Source of the DNA: Caprimulgus europaeus
Lineage: Eukaryota; Chordata; Aves; Caprimulgiformes; Caprimulgidae
Reading direction: 5' to 3'
Assembly (NCBI GenBank): GCA_907165065.1
Contig: OU015527.1
Coordinates: 19,543,686-19,607,685, forward strand
DNA: 64,000 nt
The notes beneath the pieces are model-generated. The model was not told the origin of the DNA. It saw only the letters and a list, made by a program, of their open reading frames with translations, and made no database searches. This document shows, in pieces, positions 12,761 to 25,950 of this stretch (positions within the stretch are counted from its first letter, which is position 1; the number at the start of each line of letters is the position of its first letter). Position numbers and translations under genes: made by a program.

Positions 12761-13559
12761 TTGTTTCCAGACTTCATGCAGCATCCATGGTGCGTATGGG
12801 TCTCTACAGCTGTGACATCTCTAGTGGCTACATGCTTAGTCATTTAAGTTTTATCTATACCACATCAGCAGAGATTAATGCTTGCATGCATAGGCAGAAC
12901 ATCTTGAGAGACAATAAAATATTAAAAAAAAAAAAATCCTTTAAATTTCGTTTTAAAATCATAAATAGTGCAATATGTTTAGGTGGGCATACCACACAAA
13001 TAGAAAAGATACCAGTCAATTTTCTAAAGAAAAATTTAGAAGTTTATGGCCTATATCAAATTCATTGTCAAAATTAACAAAGCTGTCTTTTCAAATAATG
13101 GTCTGTGAAGCCATTTTTTTCCTTCCATCATCAGTCATATGACAGATGATAACAATGTTCTTGGAACAGAACTAGGTTAATCAAAAGCACCAAGAACAAT
13201 AAAAGTGAATCATGACAACATGCATACAGAAAGAAATATAGATTAGTTCACATAAATCTCTCCCCCTTTCCTTATGTCAAATTCAGAATCTCAGATTAAT
13301 TCTTTGTAAAGGTAGAAAACAATTATTAAGCATTTTCCATCCACCAACTTTTTAAGTATCATTTATCTACAAAAATAGAAGCCTAAATTTGAAACAATAT
13401 TCCCCTGTAGGCTTTACTGTAATAGAATTTGATTTATCAGTGTTAATTTGAGCAAGATACGAAACATTTTTAATTCTTCATCTTTAAATCTTACTCAGTA
13501 CACACCATTAGGATGCCCATAGCTGTTTAATTGTTTACTGATCAGGGACAATTTACTCA
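12761..13559. other. AT-rich unique sequence
   Basis: Contains an A run near 12924-12936 and a near-perfect 24-bp palindrome at 13127-13150 (listed separately). Otherwise nothing recognised. Confidence 0.55.
13127..13150. repeat. 24-bp near-perfect palindrome centred on GTCATATGAC
   Basis: The arms ATCATCAGTCAT and ATGACAGATGAT are reverse complements apart from one base pair. The centre is the 10-bp perfect palindrome GTCATATGAC, which contains an E-box (CATATG). It could be a dimeric protein-binding site or simply chance. Confidence 0.7.
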
Positions 13560-13599
13560 ATCAGGTTGAAGTGAGGCAGTGACAGACAGCGGTTTTCCC

Positions 13600-13660
13600 T
13601 CCTGTGCTAAAAATAAATAGCCAAACCCCTCCTCTCCGAGCTTGAGCAAGCAGCTTTTCT
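13600..13660 (+). promoter_or_regulatory. possible TATA/MEF2-like element in a pyrimidine-rich patch (tentative)
   Basis: CTAAAAATAA at 13607-13616 matches the MEF2 consensus YTAWWWWTAR. It overlaps an ATAAATA word at 13612-13618 that could act as a TATA box. Beginning two bases after ATAAATA comes a C-rich stretch (CCAAACCCCTCCTCTCC) and a CpG in a region otherwise poor in both. If it were a promoter, initiation would fall near 13,640-13,650. No gene downstream could be recognised, so this is only a candidate. Confidence 0.2.
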
Positions 13661-15234
13661 CCTCAGCTTTCTTCCCTTCTCAGCCAAGCTTCCTTCAGTT
13701 GTTTCAATCTCCTTTAGCCAGTCTAGCAGGAAGAGTAAATATGTCTGGTGGCATAGACAACTGAACTGGGCACCCATATGTTATTGTTCCAGCTAAAGCC
13801 ACACCTCAGACGCATGCATTTTTCCTTAGATGTTCCACTTTTAGAACTAGGAAGGGCTTTAATGAAGCACCAGCAAATGCCTTGCCACTGACATTCTCCT
13901 TTCCTTTTAATATTTACTCTTCATAATTTATATTCGTAAGTACTGTGCACCCAAACACAGACTGGAAGGTGGCAAGAAGGGATACAAAATTCTGCAGTTT
14001 TTTAAAATGGCTGTGAAACATGGATAAGATCACTTATTTCACAAGCTGTGCCCATTATCACATTCCAGCAGTGGATAAAGATTAGAAATTTCCTGCCTTC
14101 AGTACCTTTGTGCAAGTTGCTAGTTTGGTTTCCTGGACTGGGGGGGGACAGGGAGGGAGAGGAATGATTAAATACGTCTTTTGTAGTAAATGTAGACTTT
14201 TCAGCAAATGCAAAAAGAAATGCCCATTTCACTGATTGTAAAGCAAATCAAGGTTTCCAAGAGAAAGGGAGTGTCTCAGAGAAAACAGGTAGGAAAACAT
14301 GAGAGAACTTTGTGAACAGTGTTAAACAAATGATAGAAACATTTCTGTTTCACTCATCATAAAGTTAAAATTCCATATATGAAGCAGATGTCCTGAATTT
14401 CCATCACAGACTTTATTTACCCGGAGATATCGGCTATTCACTGGCAAAAGTAACATCTCAAAGGATAAAATCAAAATTAAATTGGGTACCATAGCAAAAA
14501 TGTAAAAAAACAGTCCAAGAAAATAGATTTCTAACTTGATTACACTGGTATCACCTCCTCCACATCATGATTATTTCTTACTGCCCTTTGTTGGTGTCCT
14601 GCTTCGGTGTCCGCTCACAGAAGAACTGTATTTTTCCCTAGTTGTTCCAAAAGCCATGCCTAATACCTGTGACCACCTGATGGAGCTGCAGTTCAGCTGA
14701 CTGTCTCCTAGGAGTACAGGATTAGTTTGGGTTTGGCCAGCTACTCACATGCCAGTTTTATCCATATTTTACTCCTGTATGGGGAAGAGACCCTTAATGA
14801 GTGAGGCCTCCCATAATTTTGTAAGATCTTTTCAATGCTGTTATATAGAACACCTTGTTCTGTGATATAGAAAGGGCAGTTCCAAATTTTGACAGAAAAT
14901 TGCATTTTATACCTGCAAGACAAATAAGAACTTAGCCACATTGTCAGATTTCTCCCACGTACGCTTTTCCAATTTGCTATTAAAGTTTTCACATGATACC
15001 AAGTCCTCTCAATTTCTAGTGAGGTTGCTTAGAAAAATCTGATCACCATCCTACAAATCCTATAATTTCAACACAAATTTTTCATAGGAATGACTGAAAA
15101 AGATCTGAAATTATCTGAAAGAGGTCATTTTAGTGTATATTTTCAATTCAGATTAAAGGTATGTCTATCTTTGAGTCTCTAACTAGCTGAAGAACCAGAC
15201 TAGACATTCTGATTGCTAGCCTCCATTCAATAAT
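13661..15234. other. AT-rich unique sequence
   Basis: No repeat family or exon could be supported. Near 14,135-14,160 the minus strand has a strong pyrimidine tract followed by AG, resembling a splice acceptor, but no satisfactory exon follows it. Confidence 0.5.
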
Positions 15235-15288
15235 CATGAGTAAAATACAAGGCATGAGTAAAATACAATGCATGAGTAAAATACAATG
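15235..15288. repeat. 18-bp tandem repeat, three copies
   Basis: The unit CATGAGTAAAATACAATG occurs three times head to tail (15235-15252, 15253-15270, 15271-15288). The first copy differs at one base. A partial fourth unit (CAT) follows. The near-identity suggests recent slippage or duplication. Confidence 0.95.
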
Positions 15289-16182
15289 CATTAATTTATT
15301 TTTGAAGAACACAAACTTCTACATAGATCTATCTATACCTGTAGAAGAACAACATGAAGAAATTACCTCAGTTATTACCAATTAATGCCTTGTTACTGCA
15401 GCTGAATTACTATCAGATGTCTCCCAAACGAATTACAGTTCTTAAAATATAGCAAGTACATGGACTGGTTGTGATACGAGTGTATCACTTTTTAAATTCT
15501 AAATTATTTTCAACCAAAAAATGTGTAAAGTTACTCTTTTATTCCACAGTATTTCTTTAAAAAAGTCCTTTGATTCGCAAGCTCTTAGGAACAGGAGTAA
15601 TAGACTTATAGAATTAAATAAATTTATTGCTTCTACTTTAATGCTGTCTATACTTGCATTAAAAACCAGAACTGCCTTGAGAAAGCAGCAGTTTAAAAAA
15701 TCTATGTTAAACTCATAGAAATCAGTTAAAGGTACAAAGATGCAACATGGTGACATTTGTTTAAATGTTTATTGTATTTGTTCACTGACAAGCGACAAAT
15801 ACTAATTCACTTATTCTAACAAAGAGAGTTCTCCACTTTCACTTAGTTCTTTTCTTAAAACAGCAGTTCATACTTTGACAATTTTTTTAAAATAAAAATT
15901 TTACATGTTTTATGAGGAATTCAAGTTTGCAAAAACAACTCAGAGGGTTGTTTGCTTTAGAACATCCAACTCATTATTCCTAAATGCTATCAACAAAGTT
16001 AGCCATCTCTCAAATAAAATTGCCCTTTCTTCAGTAAATCAGAGCAGTAGGTTTCATTTCACGGTATATTTGTCCTCAGTAAATACAACATAAAATTCAC
16101 CACCTCTGGTCCCTTTAGCTGCCTCTCAATAGGTATTTTTCCCTTCAAGCATTACACATAATTTACACTGACTTTCAGACAG

Positions 16183-16194
16183 CCCCCCCCCCCC
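16183..16194. repeat. poly(C) run, 12 bases
   Basis: Twelve consecutive C on the plus strand, a slippage-prone mononucleotide run. Confidence 0.9.
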
Positions 16195-19100
16195 AAAGTC
16201 AAAAAGATTTGTCTGTCCTTTGTCCACATCTGCTAGAGCTGATGAACTGACTGACATTATCAACAAGTTCTTGAACTACAGCCTGAGACCCTACCCCATC
16301 ACAGCAAACTCCCCACAAACTCTCCGTCAAACAAAAGCCCATTTCAGTGTTAGCTCTCATGTGCTGACAGTCCATTTTCCAGCTTCTTGTCCACCAGCCG
16401 AGAGAATGGAAAACAACAGCATTCCCCACTGCTTAAAACAAAGTAGGACTGCCTAGAACCCCCATGGTCTGTATTGTGGGGGATCTCCAAGTGAGTCACT
16501 AAGCCAAATACAGTTATTATATAACATGGATTCTTTAAGTCTTTCAATCTATTTAATTTATGAAGCAGAAACGTCTACTTTTCTAACTAATAAGAAAATG
16601 CTTATTTTAGACTGATTATGCTTGAGATAGGTTTCAGTTTGGTCAAAAGGAGTCAGACCCTAACTTCAATGTTAACTCTATGTTATCAGTTTCACCCTCT
16701 TCTCAAGTTTCATTAGGATGGAGGTTACTTACTGGCCTTCAATCCAGTTCTGCAGACTTAAGTTCAGGAAAACCAGTTATTTAAAACTTGCCTCCCACAA
16801 ACTAGTTTACCTCCTTGTGAGCAGTGTTCTGTGTCCCTAAGGCTAGGCCCTCTTGTTCCACAAGAAAGAACAGGTCATCTTTCCCATTGCCTCTGCACCA
16901 CAAATAATACTAACAGGAGCCTAAGAGGAGAAGGGCATTCACCACTACTGAGATTCACATCTGCACGCTAAGATTAGAATCTATGACTACCTAGGTTGCA
17001 CACTGAGAATGCCAAGCTTTTGGAACAATTGTAGTACCTCTACATCTGGCTGCAGCTGTGAATTTCAGAGATCGTATCTTGGGCCTAATTTTGTTTTTGT
17101 TTTGGAGATGTTTTATATCCTACATACATCAAGACTCTTGAAATCAAGAAATTAATGAGTCTGTGTTTTGTGTTCATGCATTTCATTTCTGCTAACCTCC
17201 TTTTAATTATGCCCATCACCTATTTGATGGCAACAACCAATCTGCGAGTGCAATCTAGATGGGTATAAACAGCAATCAGCTAACACAGTATTGCATTACA
17301 CACTCTACATCTTCTGACAGTGATATTTGCCTGTCAAGAAACCCTTAAATCAACTTTCCTGTTTCTGAGAAGTATGACATCTGTTAAAGCATCTGTTCAT
17401 ACTAGGGCTCTACCAGCTAAACATGTGGAAGCTGCAAAGGGTCTCAAAGCAATTTATGTTGCTTTACATCCTCTCCTGGGCAATGGGACAGTTCTCTTAT
17501 CCAAAACTAAATTCTCTATGGTAAAATGATTAAGTTCTTGACCAGGAGAAGAAGGGGGTGAGTTAAATTACTGTAGACTTTTAGATCTGCTTTCCTAGTC
17601 CCTTGTATATTATGTGGAGAAAGTAACTTTGTCATGACTTCAGTAACTCCGAGTCGAACAGGGTATTTGAATTCCTGGCTTCTAGGGATGTTTTTCTCAG
17701 GTCTTGCACTCAAGTACCTGGTGCTGTTATTCATTTCTAGAAGCCTCATAGAGGGGAAAAATCAAGGAGCCCATCTGCCATTCAGAACAGAATTTGCACT
17801 GTTCAGAGGAGTTTGTCTATTTCGTGGGAAGGAGACAGCTAAGAGGAGAATGGAGACATGTGAAATCTAGCTAAATCTTGTCTTTGTAACAGAGTCATCT
17901 TGCTTAGGTCACCAAAAACCCCAAAACAACAGCCTAATGACTTCACTGAGCTTCAGGTCAGTAATCATACCTTCATTTCTCCAACAGCAAAATATGTGTA
18001 CGTATTTCATACAGTAGAAGTTGCTGTGGAAATAAGTAAACTGGTAAGTATTTTCTTACTGGTAGAGGGATGAGGTGATCAGCAATTTAAGTTATTAATT
18101 TATTACTGTGTTCAGCAACACAAATCATCTTAACAGCACTCAGGCATTTTCATAATACATATTTGGAAGTGTAATAATATTCTGTCAGTTCAGATACTTA
18201 TAAAGGAACTGGAAGATGCTGATTCTTTTTTCTTTCCCACCACATACGCTCAACAGCTAGAGCATTCTGTCCCATGCACGTAGGTGTCCTTCCCAGGGGT
18301 AAAGGCTCCGTAAGCAGCGCACACCCTGTATCCAGTGCACTGGGGAACTGAGACACAGCAAACATGCTTGCCATGACCTCAAAAACCAGAGGTATTCCTC
18401 AATCACATTGTTTAGACATATATGTAGGTGTTGATCCAGATGCTGACCCACAGCAAAACTCATGCTCCAACCAGCTATAGGCAACTATGTCTACACTACA
18501 TCTGAAAACTCACAAATCCTTTTTTCAGACAGTGAAGCTATTCAGATGCTGAGGCGCTACGAGGTCACACAGAACTCCAGAATCAGCAGATGCCCATAAA
18601 ACATGCAAACCACAGTTTTAAGTTTTGCCCTTTATGGCTTCAGATGGTAGCATATAAAACACATCATTTATACCAAACAGCTTCCTACTTTCCCATAACT
18701 AGTGAATGTATAATACAGAGGTTCAGTCAAAACCTCCCACTACATCTTCTCTAAATCTTTGTGTCTACTATACCAAAGCATTTCTCAAGCTTTCCTGTCT
18801 GTGACAGATGTTTTTCAGATTTCAGTCATAAGGCTTCTTGTTTTATAAGGACCACAAAACTTTGGTCAAAGTACATGATAAAGATAAAGCCATAAACAGA
18901 GATCTAATCAATCCATCTGATTCTTTTTTCCAAGTGTTTTTTTTTTTTTTCTCTAAACAGCCCAAGGAATTTAAGTGTTAAGACTGAAATTGCCACAACA
19001 TTGCCTTAAAAAAAGCTATGGATGCTAATGCAAGCCTGACATTTTCAAATAACTCCACAACTATCTCCTATTGTACACTTAGTGCAATCAGTATTTTAAA

Positions 19101-20081
19101 TATCTTTTGAATTTTGCATTTGTAAGAGATGGTAAGAACAAATGGCAGCACTCAGATTTTATTTTTTTTTCCCAAACAGCACTTTTAATCAGTTACACAG
19201 ATGTCAATACATTATCTAACTTAAAAGTGCAATCTGCTAATCACAGGAATACATGCTCCACCATGTGCCTTCAATACCTAGCTTCTCTAAAGTTACAGGG
19301 ATTACAAATATTAACATAAACTTTCACATAGCCTACCCTTTATTTTGTTGTGCTTAGGTACTGCAACGGTTTGAGATAGTAAGTGTTTGCCAATTATTTT
19401 TCTTAGTCTATTAATCAATATAAAAGCTTTACTTATTGGAAAATAAAATACATTTCTTAATAGGTCATATACAATTATTTAATGGTTGCAAAATACCTAA
19501 TACCATTTATCTGGGATTTTTGGTTTTTTTAGTTACGCACAGAAGCTTTGCTTAGACACAATAATTTTTCAATCATCCTGTAAAACATGGACATAAGACA
19601 CAGGCTTAGCAGAAACTGACAAAACAAAATCTATCTGCAGACCACTAACATGATGGTTCAGCTACTTAAGTTTCTTCATATCAATGTGCACAAGATCTTA
19701 GGGACCCTTAAACCACACGTTACTGGCATAATGGACTACACCAGCTTGTGTCTATGCCTACTTCTGTTGCTTTAATCAGAATTACCAACACAGGAGAAGC
19801 TTCAGAGCTTTCAAATACCCATTATGTTCTGTTTTGTAAATAAAACATTTTCATAAATGGTTAATACTGCAATCTGATATGAACACACTTCATGCATCTG
19901 TCCCTCTCCAAACTGAATATAAATGATCCATATGAACTATTTCTATAAATATGTATGCAAAATAATTTTAAGATAAAATATGCTTGTTTGGTTTTACATA
20001 AAAAAGTCACAAATATGAAAATTACTCAAGAGCAGTCTTCTCCAGCTTACACAAAAGAATTAATGTATATTTTACTATATT

Positions 20082-20116
20082 AAAAAAACCCACAAAACCA
20101 AAAAAACAAACAAACA
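20082..20116. repeat. A-rich CAAA-type low-complexity tract
   Basis: A runs interrupted by single C or CCC, with several CAAA units. The same style of tract recurs at 30686-30720, 36157-36182, 40935-40981, 48421-48448, 49880-49916 and 59749-59803. Confidence 0.8.
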
Positions 20117-21480
20117 CTTCACTTCCTGGTTTATACTTAATAATTAAGTTAAAAAATATAAAAATACTGAAATGGAATTGAATATGAAGAAGGAACATGG
20201 AAACACATTAGTTATAAACATGTAACTCATTTGTGCATTGCCTTTGAACAAATAACAAGCAGACCAGACAAACCAATCTGCATTTAAATAATGTCACATT
20301 TTCTACAACATCTGGGAATGGTTGCACAAAATAAAATGGGTAACCGCATTACATATAAAATTATATTAAAATACACATTTGTGTGTCTTTAATGTGAACT
20401 ACAATAAAATACAGAATAGTGCACCACTTTGATCTTAATACCAATAAAAGAAATAACAAAAGGTAGTTTGGGATGGTAGTTCTGTCAGGCTAAATTTAGA
20501 AATATCCTCTGCATGCTAAATTCTTCAAAATTTCAATTTTGCCTCTGGAAACTAAATCAAAACTAGTGAATCTGTCATGGCTGTAAAGCCTCTATTCAAC
20601 AAAGGAAAAATGAAACTATTACAATTTGAGAACACTCATTCTATACTACAATACTACATTCCAATTTTTTAAGTCTTGCATTTAATTTATCCTTTTAATC
20701 CAACTCGACCAAGGCTTTCGTTATCTGTTTAATTACTGACCCTACAAATCTTTGAACACAGAAAAATCTAATGTAAGTAATGAGCATTATTATCATCCTA
20801 GAACTAGAGAAAAGGCAGTCAGTTTCCATCAGAATAAACACTCCAACATTTTAAATGTATTAGTATTTAATATTCAGAGGAAAGATCTTAATATTCAGAA
20901 GAAACCGCAATACACCAAATGTCTTAAAGATTCGGATGAACAACAAAGACAGCAAAGGCTTTCTTAGCATTTTTACTGCTAGTTTTGGAAGCACAAAAAT
21001 AGTAAGTTCTTAACTGGCATTTGTGAGTTTCACAGTCTACTGAGACATTTTATTCAGTGACTCTTGGCACTAGACAGAGAGATTTTTAAAAAGTGGTTTT
21101 GGCCCATCAGCAGGACTGGCTCCCTATCAGATCTCTGCTATAGCAACTCTGCATGCTTCTTCTACTCTTTTTTGGTCACTAAGCTCTCTGACACTGATAC
21201 TGCACCTTTCTGATTAACCAGTTGTAAATCGGAGCACCCTAAGCAGAAATCCCATTTCTGCTTTAAAAAGGAACAACAACAACAAAAAAAAACCAGCTAC
21301 AGAAAGTACAGTAGCTTGAAGAATCACAAAAGGAAAAAACTGAAGAGAAGTTGCAAAAATGACTGATTTGCACACTATTTATCTGACATTTTCTAGAATA
21401 ATAACTAATGCTGAGATTTTTCACATCAGACCAAAAATGCCTCAAATCTGTAACAACCACAGATTTCTCAAGTTTGGGCA

Positions 21481-21570
21481 TTTTGGTTTTGGTTTGGGCA
21501 GGGTTTTGGGGGTTTTGGGAGGGTTTTTTGGAGGTTTTTTTGTTCTTTTGCTCGATTTTTTGTTTTTTAA
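21481..21570. repeat. T/G-rich low-complexity tract
   Basis: About 90 bases of GGTTTTGG and GGGTTTT-like words. It could form G-rich secondary structure on the plus strand. No repeat family recognised. Confidence 0.7.
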
Positions 21571-22344
21571 GGCTACTGGTTAGACTAGATAAGAAACACT
21601 GTAAGAAGCCAAATTCAGTAAGTACCGCAATTCACTCACATTTTCATAGCATCAGGAAAAAGGCATTTTCTTTTATATAAAGGCACATAGCTATAAATAT
21701 TCTCATGACAATAAAAAAGGTGATATGTAGTTCTCAACACCTGAGACCTAACCAAAAAGGCACCAAAGGCATCCCTTTGACTACTAGGAAACAACTACTA
21801 TCCCTTCACTCCTAGTTAATGATAGTTTACTCCAGATGAGAGGTTAGCTCCTGGTAGAGAAGCACTGATTTGTCAGGGGTCAGAATAGTTACACCAAAAG
21901 GTTACCTCAGATGTTGTGGATGCTGCCTAGGTAATCACTCAGAAAGTTCCAAGGCTGCCAAACTTGAGTTCTTTGTTTTCTGTTGCTATTTTCAATAACT
22001 CAAGCTGTAGGGGGAAGCTTTTAAGTGACACCCCGCCAAAATTCCTTTTTGGAAACAAAGACCTTTTTGGAAACAATTATTTTCAAGAAAGGGGTTTTAT
22101 TTAGGATACGTGACTCTCACTATGATTTTATATTTTTTTTAATCAGACAGAGATAATGCTGCACTGATAAATGATGTACATCTATTTCTTAAATCCAGTG
22201 CTTTGAACAGTCAAAACGAAATCTTCAGTGCACCTCTAGGAAAGACTGTTTTTCAGCAATGGCTTGGATATGAAGATTGAACCAGTGGACAGTGAAGGTC
22301 AGCCACAGTGTTAGAATGCACTAACAGAAGGATGGCAAGCAAAT

Positions 22345-22830
22345 CAAACAATGGTATTTCCTCACTACTACTCAGCACTCATACTCTAGACCACATTGAG
22401 ATACTCTGTCCAGTTTGGGGCCTCCCACCACGAGGAAAACATCAATAAACCACAGTAATCTCAGTAGAAGGCCACCAACATGGTCATGCCTGGAGCACTC
22501 TAACTTTGAGCAGAGGCTGGAGGACCTGAGCTGGGACAAGGGGCAGCTCCAGGAGCACCTAACAGTATCCCCCAATGCCTATGAGGGGCTGTCAGGGAGC
22601 TGGGCTCTTCTCAGCAGGGCATGGCAGGACAGTGTGTGACGAGAGGCTAGGACTGGATGTAAAGAAACCTTTCCCTACCAGGACAGATGAGCAGTAGCAC
22701 AGGATGCCCAGATGCTATGCAAGCTCTCTCCCTCCCTGAGCAGCCGGATCTGACTCCATGGCTGCAGCACCATGCACTCAGCACCTCCCAAGTTCCCTTC
22801 CCACAGATTATTCCATGACCCTGCAAAAGG
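22345..22830 (+). mobile_element. ancient CR1-like fragment (3' part), tentative
   Basis: Decayed coding text resembles the RT C-terminus of an old CR1 type. A segment like CTGTCCAGTTTGGGGCC (S-V-Q-F-G) comes first, then L-E-H-S-N-F-E-Q-R-L-E-D-L, then a tail matching that of the fragment at 24,890-25,135 (GACGAGAGGCTAGGACTGGA; GATCTGACTCCATGGCTG; CTCAGCACCTCCCAAGTTCCC). Frames are broken throughout. The similarity of the two tails to each other is seen directly; membership in CR1 is inferred from the C-terminal motif order. Confidence 0.45.
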
Positions 22831-22997
22831 AAGCCAGACGGGTCTACAGGTGAGAGGCAGAGGCACTTGGGCAGAGCCCAAGGCTGCAGCAGGGAGAGGC
22901 AGCACCCAGAGTTGCTTCATAGACTTCACAGGTTTTAAAAACATGCAATAGCTCAGAAGTGGACTCCCTGACAAGTTCAGCAAGTGGCCAATGTGAG

Positions 22998-23891
22998 ATA
23001 GAATCACAGAATGACAGAATGGTTAGGGTTGTAAGGGGCCTTAAAGACCACCTAGTTCCAACCCCCCTGCCATCAGCAGGGACACCTTCCACTAGACCAG
23101 GTTGCTCAAAGCCTCATCCAACCTGGCCTTAAACACTTCCAGGAAGGGGGCATCCACAGCTTCTCTGGGCAACCTGTTCCAGTGTCTCACCACCCTCACA
23201 GTCAAGAATTTCTTCCTAATATCTAATCTAAACCTACCCTCTTTCAGTTTAGAGCCATTTCCCCTTGTTCTGTCATTAAATGCCCTATTGAAAAGTCCCT
23301 CCCCAGCTTTCCTGTAGCCCCTTCAGGTACTGGAACGCCGCTATAAGATCTCCCTGGAGCCTTCTCTTCTCCAGGCTGAACAGCTCCAACTCTCTCAGTC
23401 TGTCCTCAGAGGAGAGGTGCTCCAGCCCTCGGATCATCCTCATGGCCTCCTCTGGACTCGTTCTAAGAGGTCCATGTCTTTCTTGTGTGAGGGGCTCCAG
23501 AACTGGACACAGGACTCCAGGTGGAGTCTTATGAGATTGGAGTACAGAGGGAGAAACTTCCTCCCTCGATCTGCTGGCCACACTTCTCTTGATGCAGCCC
23601 AGGATTTGCCTTCTGGGTTGCAAGCGCACATTGCCGGCTCATGTTGAGCTTCTCATCCACCACCACTCCCAAGTCCTTCTCTTCAGAGCTGGCCTCAAGC
23701 CACTCATTCTCCAATCTGTATTTATGTTTGGGATTGCTCCGACCCAGGTGCAGGACCTTGCATTTGGCCTTGTTGAACTTCATGAGTTTAGCCCAGGCCC
23801 ACCTCTCAAGCCTGTCAAGGTCCCTCTGGATGGCATCCCGTCCCTCCAGCGTGTCAACCACACCACTCAGCTTGGCATCGTCAGCAAGCTT
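22998..23891 (-). mobile_element. CR1 LINE, 5'-truncated, about 0.9 kb
   Basis: On the plus strand it begins with the reverse complement of the CR1 tail (AGAATCACAGAATGACAGAATGG) and runs back through the ORF2 C-terminus. It stops abruptly within the F-A-D-D catalytic motif region (CTTGGCATCGTCAGCAAGCTT, family A-D-D text), which is the truncation point. Its minus-strand coding text reads [12 protein letters not shown] and onward. It is split by a frameshift near 23,600-23,615 and another change near 23,440, so no intact frame remains. It is similar in subfamily to the copies at 7255-8980 and 55,843-56,465. Confidence 0.95.
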
Positions 23892-24889
23892 AGCTTACAT
23901 TGGCACAACAGTTAAAAGCTAAATTTGTGCTTTCACTGTTGTCTAAATGTAAAAAAAGATTTAATGTTTATAACACTACCCTTCTACAGTGCAGTGCATT
24001 TGCCACACGTGATCATATTATTTTACCTGATAATCTGCTCCCAAGACACAGATTTTTAAGAATTTCAAACAGAAGAAGAAAATCCTGTCTTCAAAGCACC
24101 TCAACTTTTTCAAGTACCCTACAGTCTTCAATTTATGACATGAATCATAGAGACTGATAAACCTAGTTTTAAACTTCAGCAACTAGTCACAGGGGTTAAT
24201 ACTGAAAATAAAATATCCATGTCTATTAAACCAGTTCTTGGTGACCCACTGCAGCAGAGGCTGTTACAGACCAGAAGTGCAGATAAATTCTATTTCATAA
24301 TAATTTCACTTCTTCATACAACAGAAGAAAAAGGAGCAAGTTATTTTCATAAGCATTAATAATTTGAATGCCTTGCCCAAATCCTGATTTTTTTTTCATT
24401 TATTTGTAATCTCCACTTTCATATGCAGTAAATCTCACCATGCACTAGCCATTCTAATCTATTCTACCTGATCCTATTAAGTCTGTTATTTTTTCCCCTT
24501 TGAAAAGCAGCCTAAAATTGGACACGGTGTTCCAAATGAGTAATTTCTAACATACCACTTCTACATTTTCTAGTTTCAGACCTCCTCTTAGCACATCTAA
24601 TAATCCTACTTGCATTGTCAACTCCTGTTGCTAGATGTAGTTAATGCTGAGATCAAGCTGTGATGTTTTCACTGCAGGAAACAGTGACCCCATAAGTATT
24701 GCAATTGTATCATCAGTATCATTACAAAGAATGATGCATGCACAGAAGTGGATGTCAATGCAAAAAGAAACACCTTTCTTGAATACATTTAATCCTTCAG
24801 GTCCAGTTAATAATACCCTGGTTTTAGTAATATAAATACGAAACTTTCATTACTGTTCCCAGACTATGTTTTTCATTTACCATACAGGC
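23892..24889. other. AT-rich unique sequence
   Basis: Between two CR1 fragments. No family or exon recognised. Confidence 0.55.
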
Positions 24890-25135
24890 CACATAGACAA
24901 CAGGCAGGAATTGGGACATGACAGACTAGGACTGGCTGCAAGAAAACCTTTCCTCACAGGGACAAGTAAGCGGTGGCACAGGCTGTTCGGGGGCTGTACA
25001 TCCTTGGAGCATCTCAGTCCCCAACAGGACAAAACCCTGAGCAGCCTTGTCTGACCCTATGGCTGACCTTGCTGTGAGCAGCTCCTTGCACTAGGCACTT
25101 CCCAAGCTTCTTCCCCAATGGAGTTGTCTTGTATT
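24890..25135 (+). mobile_element. ancient CR1-like 3' fragment, tentative
   Basis: A reading frame with R-L-G-L-A-A-R-K-P-F-L-T-G-T followed by H-R-L-F and D-K-T-L-S-S-L-V resembles the extreme C-terminus of an old CR1 type. The nucleotide text parallels the fragment at 22,345-22,830 (GACAGACTAGGACTGGCTGC against GACGAGAGGCTAGGACTGGA). It lacks a clear terminal octamer tail. The call rests on pattern similarity only. Confidence 0.45.
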
Positions 25136-25950
25136 TGTGATCCCTTTTTCTGTGCTGGGGAGAGAAGCTTCCTTGACATCACTTCATGCCTACAGCAGTA
25201 AGAGGAAAACCATACCAATGACTTCCCTTACAAATAAAGGATTTCCACTAAATACCATGATGCCCGGGTTGTTTTTATTTTACCTATTTAATAAAAACTT
25301 AGAACTGTTGCACTGAAGTACCATTCCAGTTTACAAAATAGTATGCCACTTCCAAAAACAAGACCCTGTCATTCTAAATTAAAAACAAAAATAAAGTTCA
25401 GATGCATTTTATGATTACGTGAAGATATTTGTCTAAGCTGAAGATTTCTCCTTTGGTACTCCACTGAGGTTTGTAAGTAATTAGTTTCCAGTGCCTCAGA
25501 AATCTCTGCACTGCACTCCATTTTGCAATACAACCATGTGCTAATGTAAAGAAAGTCTGACTGAATGACATTGCCCTCCTCAGATTAGCTCTACTTACAT
25601 ACACTTCAGATTACATCTAGTATGTCACAACATGCTTCATAAACAAAATAAAAAAAAACCTTTTATAATGCTATTGACTTAGTCTTGAGATCATTTACAG
25701 AAAGTCTTTGTGGTGATGTGGAAAAGGAAAAATACACAAATCGAAAGGCGATTCCACAAAACAATTGATCTGTTTTCACCAAAAATATCTTCAGAAAGGC
25801 TGTTGGCTAGATAAAAGTCATTAAGTATTAAAAAGAACAGAATACAGCATCTAAAAATTACATACAAGTCATTTGAATTATGATTACCCCTGGCATGATG
25901 TTAATTAATTGTCATATTAACATCAGTGTAACAGTTTTCTTTTTTTATAA
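25136..25950. other. AT-rich unique sequence
   Basis: No family or exon recognised. Confidence 0.55.

Larger units (their letters stand above)
15289..22344. other. AT-rich unique sequence, no supported gene
   Basis: Seven kilobases in which I find no repeat family or exon I can support. It holds simple tracts: a run of 12 C at 16183-16194, T runs near 18938-18950, a CAAA-type A-rich tract at 20082-20116 and a T/G-rich tract at about 21481-21570 whose GGTTTTGG-type words give long frames on both strands by composition. Stretches near 19.3-20.7 kb are notably AT-rich and could be 3'-UTR-like or plain intron. Confidence 0.5.

Noticed and set aside
14002..14232. Minus-strand pyrimidine tract with AG followed by a short open segment
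   Set aside because: The only nearby donor (GTACTG) is weak, the exon would be about 32 bases, and two frames are open. Not enough to call.
16687..16760. Minus-strand segment before GTAAGTAACC that could be a 24-base exon
   Set aside because: Too short and with a poor pyrimidine tract.
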